Positions 7,509 to 17,026 of a DNA stretch of 64,000 nucleotides are shown here, piece by piece. The stretch is from Coraliomargarita_B sp036735565 (GTDB lineage Bacteria; Verrucomicrobiota; Verrucomicrobiia; Opitutales; Coraliomargaritaceae). The stretch is taken from NCBI GenBank assembly GCA_036735565.1, contig DAINOC010000002.1, forward strand, positions 30,766-94,765, given 5' to 3'. The stretch's first letter is position 1. Each line of letters starts with the position of its first letter. A model generated the notes under the pieces. That model saw nothing but the letters and a program-made list of their open reading frames with translations. It was not told the origin of the DNA and did not search any database. Made by a program: the position numbers and the translations under genes.

Positions 7509-8828
7509 CTAGACGTTCATCTTGCCGCCGTAGACGGCGTTATCGCCCAGTTCCTCTTCGATGCGGAGGAGCTGGTTGTATTTGGCGATACGGTCGGAGC
7601 GGCTGAGCGAGCCGGTCTTGATCTGGCCGCAGTTTGTGGCCACGGCGATATCGGCGATGGTCGAGTCTTCGGTCTCGCCGGAGCGGTGGGAGAGCACGGA
7701 GGTGTAGCCGGCTTCCTTGGCCATCTCGACGGCGTCGAGGGTCTCGGTGAGGGTGCCGATTTGGTTGACCTTGACGAGGATCGAGTTGGCGGTGCCGGTA
7801 TCGATGCCCCGCTTGAGGAACTTGGTGTTGGTGACAAACAGGTCGTCGCCGACGAGCTGGGTCTTGTCGCCGATGGCGTCGGTCAGCTTCTTCCAGCCGG
7901 CCCAGTCGCTTTCGTCGCAGCCGTCCTCGATTGAGATGATCGGGTATTTCTTCTGCAGGTCTTTGTAGAAGTCGACCATTTGCTCGGCGGTGCGCTTGGA
8001 GCCGTCGGACTTCTTGAAGATGTATTTCTTGGTCTTCGAGTCGTAGAACTCGGAAGCCGCGACATCGAGGGCGAAGAAGACGTCCTTGCCCAGCTTGTAG
8101 CCAGCCTTTTTCACGGCGATGGCGATCACTTCAAGAGCGGCTTCGTTGGACTCAAGGGAGGGGGCAAAGCCACCTTCGTCGCCGACGGCGGTGGAGAGAC
8201 CCTTGCTCTTGAGGACGGACTTGAGCGCGTGGAAGATCTCGCAGCCCATTTGCAGTGCCTCGCGGAAGCTGTTGGCTCCCTTCGGCATGATCATGAATTC
8301 CTGGATATCGATCGGGGCGTCGGAGTGGGCGCCGCCGTTCATGATGTTCATCATGGGCACGGGGAGGACCTTGGCATTGGTGCCGCCGATGTATTTGTAG
8401 AGCGGCAGGGCCAGGGCATCGGCAGCGGCTTTGGCCGTGGCCAGCGAGACGCCGAGGATCGCATTGGCACCGAGCTTCTTCTTGGTGTCCGTGCCGTCGA
8501 GCTCGAGCATGATTTTATCGATCGTGACTTGATCGCAGGCGTCGAGGCCGATGAGCTCGGGGGCGATCAGGTTGTCGACGTTGTCGACCGCTTTGAGGAC
8601 GCCCTTGCCGAGGTAGCGGGTCTTGTGCTTGAAGCCCTTGGGGAACTGCGAAGCTGGCAGGGAGCCGTCGCGGAGTTCGACCGCCTCGTTGACGCCGGTG
8701 CTGGCGCCCGAGGGCACGGCAGCGCGGCCGATGATGCCGGAGTCGAGTTCGACGTCGACTTCAACTGTGGGATTGCCCCGGGAGTCAATGACTTCGCGGG
8801 CGCGGATATCTGTTATGATGGTGCTCAT
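7509..8828 (-). CDS. eno: Enolase
   Basis: 439 residues, full length. Interconverts 2-phosphoglycerate and phosphoenolpyruvate in glycolysis. The start matches the family (MSTIITDIRAREVIDSRGNPT), with GAIPSGAST-type loop AAVPSGASTG, the substrate loop NGGAHSD, metal ligands in FALDVAASE, SIEDGCDESD and VGDDLFVTN, the catalytic Lys in ILVKVNQIGT, and the closing SHRSGETEDSTIADIAV motif. Nothing abnormal is seen. It is transcribed alone and ends in a strong hairpin terminator. Confidence 0.98.
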   Translation of the reverse strand: MSTIITDIRAREVIDSRGNPTVEVDVELDSGIIGRAAVPSGASTGVNEAVELRDGSLPASQFPKGFKHKTRYLGKGVLKAVDNVDNLIAPELIGLDACDQVTIDKIMLELDGTDTKKKLGANAILGVSLATAKAAADALALPLYKYIGGTNAKVLPVPMMNIMNGGAHSDAPIDIQEFMIMPKGANSFREALQMGCEIFHALKSVLKSKGLSTAVGDEGGFAPSLESNEAALEVIAIAVKKAGYKLGKDVFFALDVAASEFYDSKTKKYIFKKSDGSKRTAEQMVDFYKDLQKKYPIISIEDGCDESDWAGWKKLTDAIGDKTQLVGDDLFVTNTKFLKRGIDTGTANSILVKVNQIGTLTETLDAVEMAKEAGYTSVLSHRSGETEDSTIADIAVATNCGQIKTGSLSRSDRIAKYNQLLRIEEELGDNAVYGGKMNV

Positions 8829-8892
8829 AGGTTAAACGTTTGATTTCTGTTTTAGTGGAAGGATGGGCCGAAAGGGCCGCATGCAATGATAC

Positions 8893-9984
8893 TCAAGCTT
8901 CTTTGTTAAAGTCGCTCAGGGACCACTTGGCGAGTCCGCATTCTTCGGCCAGCTCGTTGAAGGCGTTGATTTCCGCTTCGGTGAAGAGGAGGCCGCCGGC
9001 CTTGACGACGCGCTTGGCCCAGTTGGCTTCGAGCTGACCGGGGAGGATGCAGTTCTCATTGCCGTGGCCGAGGATGTCTTCGATCACCGCCTTTACGTTT
9101 TCGGCTTGGTTGCGGCCCTTGGCGAAGGCGCCGCCGCTGATGGCGTCGGGGTGAATCACCTGGAAGTAGAACGCGGGTGTGCGCTTTTCGCCCTCGGGGA
9201 TTGCGCGGCTGCGGAGGGTGGGAAGGCTGCCGCCGATGTAGCCGCCGACCAGCTCGTTGATGAGCGAGAGGCCGTAGCCCTTGTGGGCACCGAAGGTGGT
9301 GAGGGCGGCTACGGCGTTGGGGTCGGTGGTCATGTTGCCATCCTTATCCACGGCCGCGTGGGGCGGTAGCTGCGCACCCTCGCGTTGGAACTGTTGGACG
9401 CGGCCCATGGCGATCACGGAGGTGGCCCAGTCGATCACGATGGGGAAGCCGATGGCGTCGGTGGTGGGGAAGCCCCAGCTGTGCGGGTTGGTGCCGAGGG
9501 TCGGAAACTTGCCCATGAAGGGGACGACCTCGGCGAGCGCGGCGGTGCAGTTGGTGTAGGCGATGTAGCCACGCTTGGCGGCGTCCATCACATAGCCACC
9601 ACCCCAGAGGTAGTGGAAGGCGTTGTCGACGGAGACCTGGCCGATGCCGTATTGATCGGCGAGGGCGATGCACTCATCGATCGCGTCGTAGGCTGTGGCC
9701 TGGCCCAGCTTCTTGTTGGCATTCCAGACCTGGCTGGCGGGAAAGCGGGTTTCCAGCTTTTCGATCTTCGCGGCCGGGACGCAACCACCGGTTGCGCTGC
9801 CGAAGAGGTGATCAAGGTGGAGGGCCTTGATCGCGTTGTGGGTGCGGATGCCGTGGTGTGAAGCGTAATCCGAGAAGCGGGCCGCTTTGGCCGCTTCGTC
9901 GGCATCATAACCGCGGTGTTGATAGGCTGCCTGCACGAGTGCGTTGTGCTGCTCGGCCGGGACGATGTAGAAGGTTTCGGACAT
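8893..9984 (-). CDS. Ldh2/malate-lactate dehydrogenase family oxidoreductase (sugar-acid reductase candidate)
   Basis: 363 residues of the Ldh_2 (YlbC/DlgD) family, NAD(P)H-dependent reductases of 2-oxoacids with a non-Rossmann fold. Visible motifs: ASHHGIRTHN (proton-relay His), VDNAFHYLWGGGY, YTNCTAALAEV, GTNPHSWGFPT and HKGYGLSLINELV. ATG 9984 is used because the Ldh2 N-terminus starts there; the frame stays open upstream only through the GAACATC repeat, giving a spurious repeat-coded extension. Its company (uronate isomerase, SDR, hydroxyacid dehydrogenase) suggests a sugar-acid substrate such as a keto-gulonate, but the substrate cannot be read from sequence. Confidence 0.85.
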   Translation of the reverse strand: MSETFYIVPAEQHNALVQAAYQHRGYDADEAAKAARFSDYASHHGIRTHNAIKALHLDHLFGSATGGCVPAAKIEKLETRFPASQVWNANKKLGQATAYDAIDECIALADQYGIGQVSVDNAFHYLWGGGYVMDAAKRGYIAYTNCTAALAEVVPFMGKFPTLGTNPHSWGFPTTDAIGFPIVIDWATSVIAMGRVQQFQREGAQLPPHAAVDKDGNMTTDPNAVAALTTFGAHKGYGLSLINELVGGYIGGSLPTLRSRAIPEGEKRTPAFYFQVIHPDAISGGAFAKGRNQAENVKAVIEDILGHGNENCILPGQLEANWAKRVVKAGGLLFTEAEINAFNELAEECGLAKWSLSDFNKEA

Positions 9985-10015
9985 GGGAAAAAAGGGATGG
10001 AGTGTTGGAGGGTTG

Positions 10016-10170
<155 letters not shown>

Positions 10171-10171
10171 T

Positions 10172-11152
<981 letters not shown>

Positions 11153-11209
11153 AATGGTTACCTGTTGATGGGTGTTTGAGTTAAAGCGCAGTTAAGCGGT
11201 CGGCGAACC

Positions 11210-12613
11210 TTATTTTGGAAATCCAAAGTAGCGGTCGGCATTGGTGAAACAGATGCCACGCACAAGCTCGTCGAGGAGTGCGGCGTCGTCGGGGATGAGG
11301 CCGGCCTCCACATCGGTGCCGATGATATTGCAGAGGAGGCGGCGGAAATACTCGTGGCGCGGGTAGCTGAGGAAGCTACGGGAGTCGGTCAGCATGCCTA
11401 CGAACTGGCTGAGCAGGCCGATGCTGGAAAGCGTCTCGATCTGGGTGCGCATACCATCGAGCGTATCGAGGTGCCACCAGCCCGAGCCGAGCTGCATTTT
11501 ACCTGCGGTGACGCCGTCCTGGAAGCTGGCCATGAGGGTGCCGAGCGGATAGAAGAAGGCGGGGTTGAGGTGGTAGAAGATGCACTTCGGGAGGGCGTCG
11601 TCGGCCGCCAGGCTGTCGAGCAAACCGGCAAACTTGCGGGTGAGGGGCTCTTCCAGCATGGAGTCGTAGCCGGTATCGGCGCCGAGTTGCTTGAACATCC
11701 GGCTATTGGCATTGCGGATCGCGCCGACGTGGAACTGCATGGTCCAGCCCTTGGCTGCGTTCCAGCGGCCGACGTGTTGGAGGATATAGGTCATCCACTG
11801 TTCGGCTTCGATGGCGGTGGGGGCTTCGCCCGCGCGCAGCTTTTTGTAGATTGATTCGGCCTGCAGGTCGGAGCAGGGCAGGAAGGGGCAGCTCTCCAGA
11901 CCGTGATCGGTCAGGCGGCAGCCGTTTTCGTGGAAAAAGTCGTGGCGCACTTTCAGCGCCCCGAGCAGTTCGCTGGCCGAATCCAGCGAGCTGCCACAGA
12001 CGGCAGCAAGCTTATCCATGTAGACATTCCAGGCTGCCAGATCGGTGGTGATCATGGCTTTGTCCGGACGGTAGGTCGGGCACATGCGGGTGGGATGGCC
12101 GCTGGCGGCAAAGGCCTGGTGGTGCTCCAGGCTATCGATCGGATCGTCGGTGGTGCCGACCACGCGCACGTCGAACTTTTTAAGTATGTTCTGCGTGGTG
12201 AAGTCCGGTTGGGCCAGGCGCGCGTTGGTGAGCTCCCAGATTTCCTCTGCGGTCTCGGGGCTGAGCACGAGGTCGCAGTCGAAGTAGCGGCGGAGCTCGA
12301 GATGCGCCCAGTGGTGGAGGGGATTGCGGACGGCCTTAGGCAGGGTGCGGGCGAAGGCCAGAAACTTGTCCCTGGGGTCGGCATTCCCGGTGATCAGTTC
12401 TTCGGACTCGCCGGCGGCGCGCATGGCCCGCCATTTGTAGTGATCACCCCCCAGCCAGATTTCGGTGATGCTTTTGAAGCCGATGTCGCCGGCTACTTCG
12501 TGCGGCGGCAGGTGGCAGTGGTAGTCGATGATCGGCTGTTTGGCCGCCACTTCATGAAAGAGGCGCTGCGCGGTTTTGTTGGGGAGGAGGAAGTCGGTGT
12601 GCAAATAACTCAT
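11210..12613 (-). CDS. uxaC: Uronate (glucuronate/galacturonate) isomerase
   Basis: 467 residues, the usual length for UxaC, an amidohydrolase-fold enzyme that converts D-glucuronate to D-fructuronate and D-galacturonate to D-tagaturonate. Family motifs: IIDYHCHLPP (metal His pair) near residue 30, LGGDHYKWRAMRA, TTDDPIDSLEHH, MQFHVGAIRNANSRMF, and DSRSFLSYPRHEYFRRLLCNIIG at the C-terminus. ATG 12613 is taken; ATG 12619 is 2 codons upstream, and a still longer frame runs through repeat DNA. First committed step of the local sugar-acid pathway. Other pathway genes (mannonate dehydratase, KDG kinase) are not in the window. Confidence 0.95.
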   Translation of the reverse strand: MSYLHTDFLLPNKTAQRLFHEVAAKQPIIDYHCHLPPHEVAGDIGFKSITEIWLGGDHYKWRAMRAAGESEELITGNADPRDKFLAFARTLPKAVRNPLHHWAHLELRRYFDCDLVLSPETAEEIWELTNARLAQPDFTTQNILKKFDVRVVGTTDDPIDSLEHHQAFAASGHPTRMCPTYRPDKAMITTDLAAWNVYMDKLAAVCGSSLDSASELLGALKVRHDFFHENGCRLTDHGLESCPFLPCSDLQAESIYKKLRAGEAPTAIEAEQWMTYILQHVGRWNAAKGWTMQFHVGAIRNANSRMFKQLGADTGYDSMLEEPLTRKFAGLLDSLAADDALPKCIFYHLNPAFFYPLGTLMASFQDGVTAGKMQLGSGWWHLDTLDGMRTQIETLSSIGLLSQFVGMLTDSRSFLSYPRHEYFRRLLCNIIGTDVEAGLIPDDAALLDELVRGICFTNADRYFGFPK

Positions 12614-12630
12614 TGTCATTCGTAATTTGC

Positions 12631-12741
<111 letters not shown>

Positions 12742-12752
12742 AGCGAAGCGCT

Positions 12753-13538
12753 CTAGATCGTCATGGAGGCATAGCCGCCGTCGACTACGATCTCGGCACC
12801 GTTCATGAAGCTGCTGGCGTCGGAGGCGAGCAGAAGGGTGGCACCGATCAACTCGTGCGCCTCACCGAAGCGCTTGGCGGGGGTGTGGCCCATGATGCTG
12901 GCCACCCGCTCGGGGGTGAGCACCTTCTTGTTTTGCTCGGCGGGGAAGAAGCCCGGGACGATCGTGTTCACCCGGATACCGGCGGCGGCCCACTCGCGGG
13001 CGAGGTTTTTGGAGAGGTTGTGCACGGCAGCCTTGGTGGCCGAATAGGTGAAGACCCGGGACAGCGGGACGATGCCGCTCATGGAGCCGATATTGATCAT
13101 GCTGCCGCCCTGGCCGCGCTCCAGCATGTATTTGCCGAAGACCTGGGCAGCGAAGAGGACGGCTTTCAGGTTGGTATCGATGATCCGGTCGAACTCTTCT
13201 TCGGTGATGTCGAGGACTGGTGTGGGCGAGTTGACGCCGGCGCCGTTGACCAAAATGTCGACTTGTCCGGACTTCGCGAGAACGCGGGCGAGGAGCGCTT
13301 CGAGGGAAGTCTTGGAGTTGACATCGACCTTCTCAAAGTAGGCCTTGCCACCAGCGGCTTCGATTTTGGCGAGTCGGGCAGCAGCTTTTTCTTCGCTGCG
13401 GCCGACGAGGACGGTCTCGGCTCCGGCAGCAGCCAGGCCCTCAGCCATGGCGCCGCAAAGCTCACCGGTGCCGCCGATGACGACAGCTGTTTTGCCCTGA
13501 AGGGAGAAGATGGAGTGGAGGTAGTCAGACGGATTCAT
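12753..13538 (-). CDS. SDR family oxidoreductase, candidate fructuronate reductase
   Basis: 261 residues, classical short-chain dehydrogenase. Cofactor motif GGTGELCG at 22-29 (a variant of TGxxxGxG), NGAG-type VNGAGVN, catalytic Ser in INIGSMSG, Tyr/Lys in TYSATKA, and the closing VVDGGYASMTI. Next to uronate isomerase the obvious job is reduction of fructuronate to mannonate; SDR-type enzymes do this in some bacteria (Bacillus YjmF). A role as 2-deoxygluconate dehydrogenase (KduD-like) is the alternative. ATG 13538 fits the family N-terminus. Divergent from the AraC regulator, with a 76-bp shared promoter gap. Confidence 0.82.
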   Translation of the reverse strand: MNPSDYLHSIFSLQGKTAVVIGGTGELCGAMAEGLAAAGAETVLVGRSEEKAAARLAKIEAAGGKAYFEKVDVNSKTSLEALLARVLAKSGQVDILVNGAGVNSPTPVLDITEEEFDRIIDTNLKAVLFAAQVFGKYMLERGQGGSMINIGSMSGIVPLSRVFTYSATKAAVHNLSKNLAREWAAAGIRVNTIVPGFFPAEQNKKVLTPERVASIMGHTPAKRFGEAHELIGATLLLASDASSFMNGAEIVVDGGYASMTI

Positions 13539-13614
13539 GGAGCTTATATTAGCAAAATTCACTCTCTGGAAAAATGGATTGCTGCGGCATATTTTTGCAT
13601 TATTTCATCACACC

Positions 13615-14433
13615 ATGTCCAGCCCGACAGAGAAACCCTTGCTAAACTTCGATGCCATCGAGCTCGTGGATCGGCCCTGGTTTCCCTATCTTTGCACCGA
13701 GGTGGAGCACTGGGAGTGGAAGACTGCGGGGGACGAGCACTTCAACTTGTGGATGGCGCTTTCGGGAGATGGGTATTTGACCTGCGACGGGCAGACCTAT
13801 CGCATCAAGCCGGGAAGTTTATTTATCTTTTCTCCACGCCAGACAATTCTCGCGGCGCACTATTCCGGGCCCCGGATCACGCGCTTCTCGGCGCATTTTT
13901 TTCCGCTGCGGAGGGGGCGCCGACTCGGTCAGGGCGAGTTGCCATTAATCGTAGGGGAAGTGGAGGACTTGCCCCTGATTCAGCGGCGGATCGATGTGGT
14001 GATGCGCCTGGCTCTGCGCCGCGAGGATGATACGGTATTGGCGGAGCACCTCCACGAGCTCATCCGGCAGGTCTGCGGTGGTGCGAATGCGGTGGCTGGT
14101 CCGGGATTGAGTCCGAGGGTGAGTGAGGCCCTGCGCCTTTTTCGGGAGAATCCGGCGGCGGTCGGGTCGATTGAAGCGCTCGCCCGGCAGCTCGGCACCT
14201 CGCGCTCAAGCTTCGACCGTGAGTTCACCCGGCAGGTCGGGCAGCCGCCGCGTCAGTTTTTGACCAACTGTAAGATCATCGAAGCCCGCCGCTACCTTGA
14301 GAGCAGCCACCTGCGGGTGGGCGAGATCGCGGATGCGCTGGGCTATAAGGATATTTACTTCTTCAGCCGTCAGTTCAAGCAGCTGGTGGGCTTGTCGCCC
14401 GCCCGTTATCGCAGGGAGTGGCGGGTGAGCTAG
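13615..14433 (+). CDS. AraC family transcriptional regulator of the sugar-acid cluster
   Basis: 272 residues. An N-terminal cupin-like sensor domain (HFNLWMALSGDGYLTCDGQTY, KPGSLFIFSP) and a C-terminal pair of helix-turn-helices: IEALARQLGTSRSSFDREF and VGEIADALGYKDIYFFSRQFK, ending LSPARYRREW, the classic AraC signature. Divergent orientation and a short intergenic region (13539-13614) point to control of the downstream minus-strand uronate genes and of itself. ATG 13615 is used; an ATG at 13537 lies inside the start of the SDR gene and is unlikely. Confidence 0.9.
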   Translation: MSSPTEKPLLNFDAIELVDRPWFPYLCTEVEHWEWKTAGDEHFNLWMALSGDGYLTCDGQTYRIKPGSLFIFSPRQTILAAHYSGPRITRFSAHFFPLRRGRRLGQGELPLIVGEVEDLPLIQRRIDVVMRLALRREDDTVLAEHLHELIRQVCGGANAVAGPGLSPRVSEALRLFRENPAAVGSIEALARQLGTSRSSFDREFTRQVGQPPRQFLTNCKIIEARRYLESSHLRVGEIADALGYKDIYFFSRQFKQLVGLSPARYRREWRVS

Positions 14434-14474
14434 GTGTGCGCGCATGGGGCTTCGATCCGTTGAGGAGCGCCCAC

Positions 14475-14502
14475 TTGACAGCCGGGGCGGGTGGGTTAGA
14501 TT
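14475..14502 (+). promoter_or_regulatory. Sigma-70-type promoter, possibly giving a leaderless transcript
   Basis: A perfect TTGACA (14475-14480), 16-bp spacer and TAGATT (14497-14502). The predicted start of transcription, about 7 nt downstream, falls at 14508-14510, on the GTG at 14509 (third codon of the next reading frame), so the mRNA may have no leader. Confidence 0.5.
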
Positions 14503-15042
14503 GTGGCTGTGGTTAGGTTTGGTATCGTCGGCGTGTTTCTCGTGCTGGGGCTGTTCTGGTCCGGGTTCCCGAATCGGGTGGTTTCCGGAAGCGCCTGTGC
14601 CAGCGCCTCCGGGATGTGTGGCGTCGCCGTTCCGGCGGAGGCATCTGCCGGGCAAGCCGGGGCCGTAGGCGCCACTCACGAGCACCTCGATAAAGGGTGC
14701 TGCTGTGCGTCGACCACGGCTGCCCGGAACCCTGCTTTGGAGGGAGGGATTTGGTCCGAAATGGTCGTTTCCTGCGATGCCACTCCCGAGGCCTGCGAGC
14801 TGTGTTGCTCGGTGGATGTCCGGGGTTTTGCCCCGCTCGCTGCGGTGCTTCCAGTTGAATCGTTGCGGCTATGGCTTCCGCGGGTGGTTGATTTGGATGA
14901 TGGGCTGGTGGTATTTCAGCGCGCCCTTGCGGCTCCCCGGGCAGGGGATCTGTTTGCCGCGCGACGGCCCGTCGGATGGCAGTTTCAGACGGAGGCGCAA
15001 ACGCCGCTGTATAGTTGGAGAACGGTTTTTCTGCGGCTTTGA
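14503..15042 (+). CDS. Cys-rich exported protein of unknown function
   Basis: 179 residues from GTG 14503; GTG 14509 is equally possible given the promoter just upstream. A hydrophobic signal-like start (FGIVGVFLVLGLFWSG) precedes Cys-rich patches: KGCCCAST around residue 65 and EACELCCSVD around 90. The last third is hydrophobic then polar, ending WRTVFLRL. I do not recognise a family. The pairing with the metallothionein-like peptide 98 bp downstream on the same strand suggests exported metal or redox handling. There is no homology evidence for that. Confidence 0.55.
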   Translation: MAVVRFGIVGVFLVLGLFWSGFPNRVVSGSACASASGMCGVAVPAEASAGQAGAVGATHEHLDKGCCCASTTAARNPALEGGIWSEMVVSCDATPEACELCCSVDVRGFAPLAAVLPVESLRLWLPRVVDLDDGLVVFQRALAAPRAGDLFAARRPVGWQFQTEAQTPLYSWRTVFLRL

Positions 15043-15140
15043 TCCGGCGCGGTTGCCCCGCATCGTATCCGCAATGGAGTCGGACGGTCCCGCGATGGGT
15101 TCCGGCGCTCCAAAAAATTGTTCACAGAAAAAATCCAATT

Positions 15141-15272
15141 ATGAAAACATTGATTGCTGCATTATTGCTCGTCGGTCTCTCCCTCACGGCAGCCCCGGTA
15201 ACGGGTGCCGCGTGCCCGTGCGCCGACTGCTGCTGCGAGGCCTGCACCTGCACGCAGAGCTGCGCCTGCTAG
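15141..15272 (+). CDS. Secreted metallothionein-like Cys-rich peptide
   Basis: 43 residues. A textbook signal peptide (MKTLIAALLLVGLSLTAAPV, cleavage after VTGA at about 23) is followed by a 20-residue mature part, ACPCADCCCEACTCTQSCAC, in which nine residues are Cys (C-x-C, C-C-C and C-x-C patterns) with no aromatic residue. Such spacing is what metal-thiolate peptides use, but cytoplasmic metallothioneins have no signal peptide. It could instead be a disulfide-rich knot or a lipid-independent wall peptide. It is too short for most gene finders. A strong terminator lies 55 bp downstream. Confidence 0.7.
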   Translation: MKTLIAALLLVGLSLTAAPVTGAACPCADCCCEACTCTQSCAC

Positions 15273-15327
15273 TCAGGCATCGCGCTAGCGTTTGCCTCCC
15301 GGCCTGAGCGCCGGGGGCACTTCCTTC

Positions 15328-15363
15328 AGCGGACCATCCCAGGCGGGGTGGTCCGCTTTTTTT
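15328..15363 (+). terminator. Rho-independent terminator
   Basis: Stem AGCGGACCA (15328-15336) / TGGTCCGCT (15349-15357), 12-base loop, then seven T. It ends the transcript of the Cys-rich peptide and, probably, of the gene upstream of it. Confidence 0.92.
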
Positions 15364-15461
15364 GGTCTGCTTGTCCTATGGTCACGAGGTTTCGGAAGGA
15401 GGGTCTGTTTCGATGTGAGCTTGCAGAGTGTTGGCGGGTGCTTAGCTTTGCGTTCTTTCTT

Positions 15462-16025
15462 ATGCTGCTCGTCATCGATAACTTTGATTCCTTCACCTAC
15501 AATCTGGTCCAGTATTTTGGTCAGCTCGGGGTAGAGCAAAAGGTCTTCCGCAACAATGCGATCACGGTGGAAGCGGCGCTGGCGCTCAATCCGGACCGTG
15601 TGATGATTTCGCCCGGGCCCTGTTCGCCCAATGAGGCGGGGGTCAGCCTGGAGATGATCGGTGCCTTTGCCGGTAAGAAACCCTTACTTGGCGTCTGCCT
15701 CGGGCATCAGAGTATCGGCCAGTATTTTGGCGGCAAGGTGATCCGGGCGGACCGTTTGATGCATGGCAAGACCAGTCCGGTGCAGCACCGGGATACGGAT
15801 TTGTTTAAGGGGCTGCCCAATCCCATGCAGGCGACGCGCTACCACTCGCTATTGGTCGAGCGCTCGAGCTTGCCCGATTGTCTGGAAATCACCGCGGAGA
15901 CGGCGGAGGGCGAGATCATGGGCCTGGCCCATCGGGACCTGCCGGTATGGGGCGTGCAGTTTCACCCCGAGTCGATCGCGACGGAGTGCGGCATGCAGTT
16001 GTTGGAGAATTTTCTGCGATTGTAG
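15462..16025 (+). CDS. Anthranilate/aminodeoxychorismate synthase glutamine amidotransferase subunit
   Basis: 187 residues, full-length class I amidotransferase of the TrpG/PabA family. Start MLLVIDNFDSFTYNL is the family hallmark. Nucleophile Cys in LLGVCLGHQSI, oxyanion region MISPGPCSPNEAG, and the His-Glu pair in VWGVQFHPESIATE. It supplies ammonia from glutamine to TrpE or PabB. Neither partner is encoded in the window, so tryptophan and folate roles cannot be separated; many bacteria use one subunit for both. ATG 15462 is chosen from the family start. Confidence 0.93.
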   Translation: MLLVIDNFDSFTYNLVQYFGQLGVEQKVFRNNAITVEAALALNPDRVMISPGPCSPNEAGVSLEMIGAFAGKKPLLGVCLGHQSIGQYFGGKVIRADRLMHGKTSPVQHRDTDLFKGLPNPMQATRYHSLLVERSSLPDCLEITAETAEGEIMGLAHRDLPVWGVQFHPESIATECGMQLLENFLRL

Positions 16026-16076
16026 GCGGCCGCACCGGGTGTGCCGGGCGTCGCGCCAGTGCGAGCCATACGGGCT

Positions 16077-16922
16077 TCAGAGTTGTGAGATTTCTGCGAG
16101 CACCTGTTCTTTCGAGCGTTGCAGGCCGGGTAGCTGAATGGATTCGAGGAGCTGCTTGGCTTCCGTGCGCCGACCGAGTTTGCCCATAACTTTGGCCCGG
16201 TGGAGGTCGAGTATCTGGGTATTCAGGATGCTGTCGGTTTGTTTGCGCAATTGGTTCCAGTGAAGCAGGGCCGCCTTCCAGTCGGGGCTGGAGAGGTCGT
16301 AGTAGGTCTCTCCCAGGCGCATTTGAGCATCGAAATCGTCGGGGGCGAGCTGCGCAGTCTTTCGGAAGGCCTTGAGCATTTCGCGCTCGAGGGCATCGGA
16401 GGAGAAGACGCCGTCGTCGATAAATTCCTGCCGGAACTCGCGCAGCAATTCGCCCAGGGCGAAGTGATAGTTCGGTGTTTCCGGCTCGAGGTCGACCGCT
16501 TGCAGGTAGAAGGCGAGGGCGGCCTTGCCTTTCTGCTTTTCGGCGAGGTGGGTGCCGATCTGTTGTTTGACGACGGCGATCTTCGGATCCAGCGAATCAG
16601 CCCGCAGAAACATGGTGAAGGCATCCTCCTTCTGATCGAGACGGCGCAGCAGCTTTCCGTAGAGAATCAGCGCATCGACATCCTCCGGATAGTCTTGCAG
16701 GTAGGCGGCGTAGGCATCGGCCAAGCTCTTGACGTGGCGTTCGAGATCTTCGGTGCTGTAAAAATTCGGGTCTTCCGCCAGTTTTTTGTAGATGCTTTCC
16801 TCCTGGAGCGCGATGTCGCTAAGCCGCTTCATGGCGAGGTCCGGTCGCGGTGAAGCGCCCAAGCGGCCGGTATAGGCAATCAGGACGATCAGGCCGAGTT
16901 GAAAAATGGCGGATGGTTTCAT
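16077..16922 (-). CDS. Exported TPR-repeat protein
   Basis: 281 residues. A signal-like start (MKPSAIFQLGLIVLIAYTGRLGA) followed by helical repeats with TPR character: DALILYGKLLRRLDQKEDAFTMF, GKAALAFYLQAVDLEPETPNYHFALG and DFDAQMRLGETYYDL. TPR domains hold protein complexes together; the partner is unknown. It is convergent with the amidotransferase gene and divergent from the DtxR-family regulator. No lipobox is seen. Confidence 0.75.
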   Translation of the reverse strand: MKPSAIFQLGLIVLIAYTGRLGASPRPDLAMKRLSDIALQEESIYKKLAEDPNFYSTEDLERHVKSLADAYAAYLQDYPEDVDALILYGKLLRRLDQKEDAFTMFLRADSLDPKIAVVKQQIGTHLAEKQKGKAALAFYLQAVDLEPETPNYHFALGELLREFRQEFIDDGVFSSDALEREMLKAFRKTAQLAPDDFDAQMRLGETYYDLSSPDWKAALLHWNQLRKQTDSILNTQILDLHRAKVMGKLGRRTEAKQLLESIQLPGLQRSKEQVLAEISQL

Positions 16923-17026
16923 CGGGTGTCCCGAGTCAGGGAAATCGTTAGTGCGGTAGACCTGAGTGGGTGAGTGGGCGTTCCTTTATTCTTGGCGTGG
17001 AGTGGATTTTCGCTGTTTTGTCGGTT

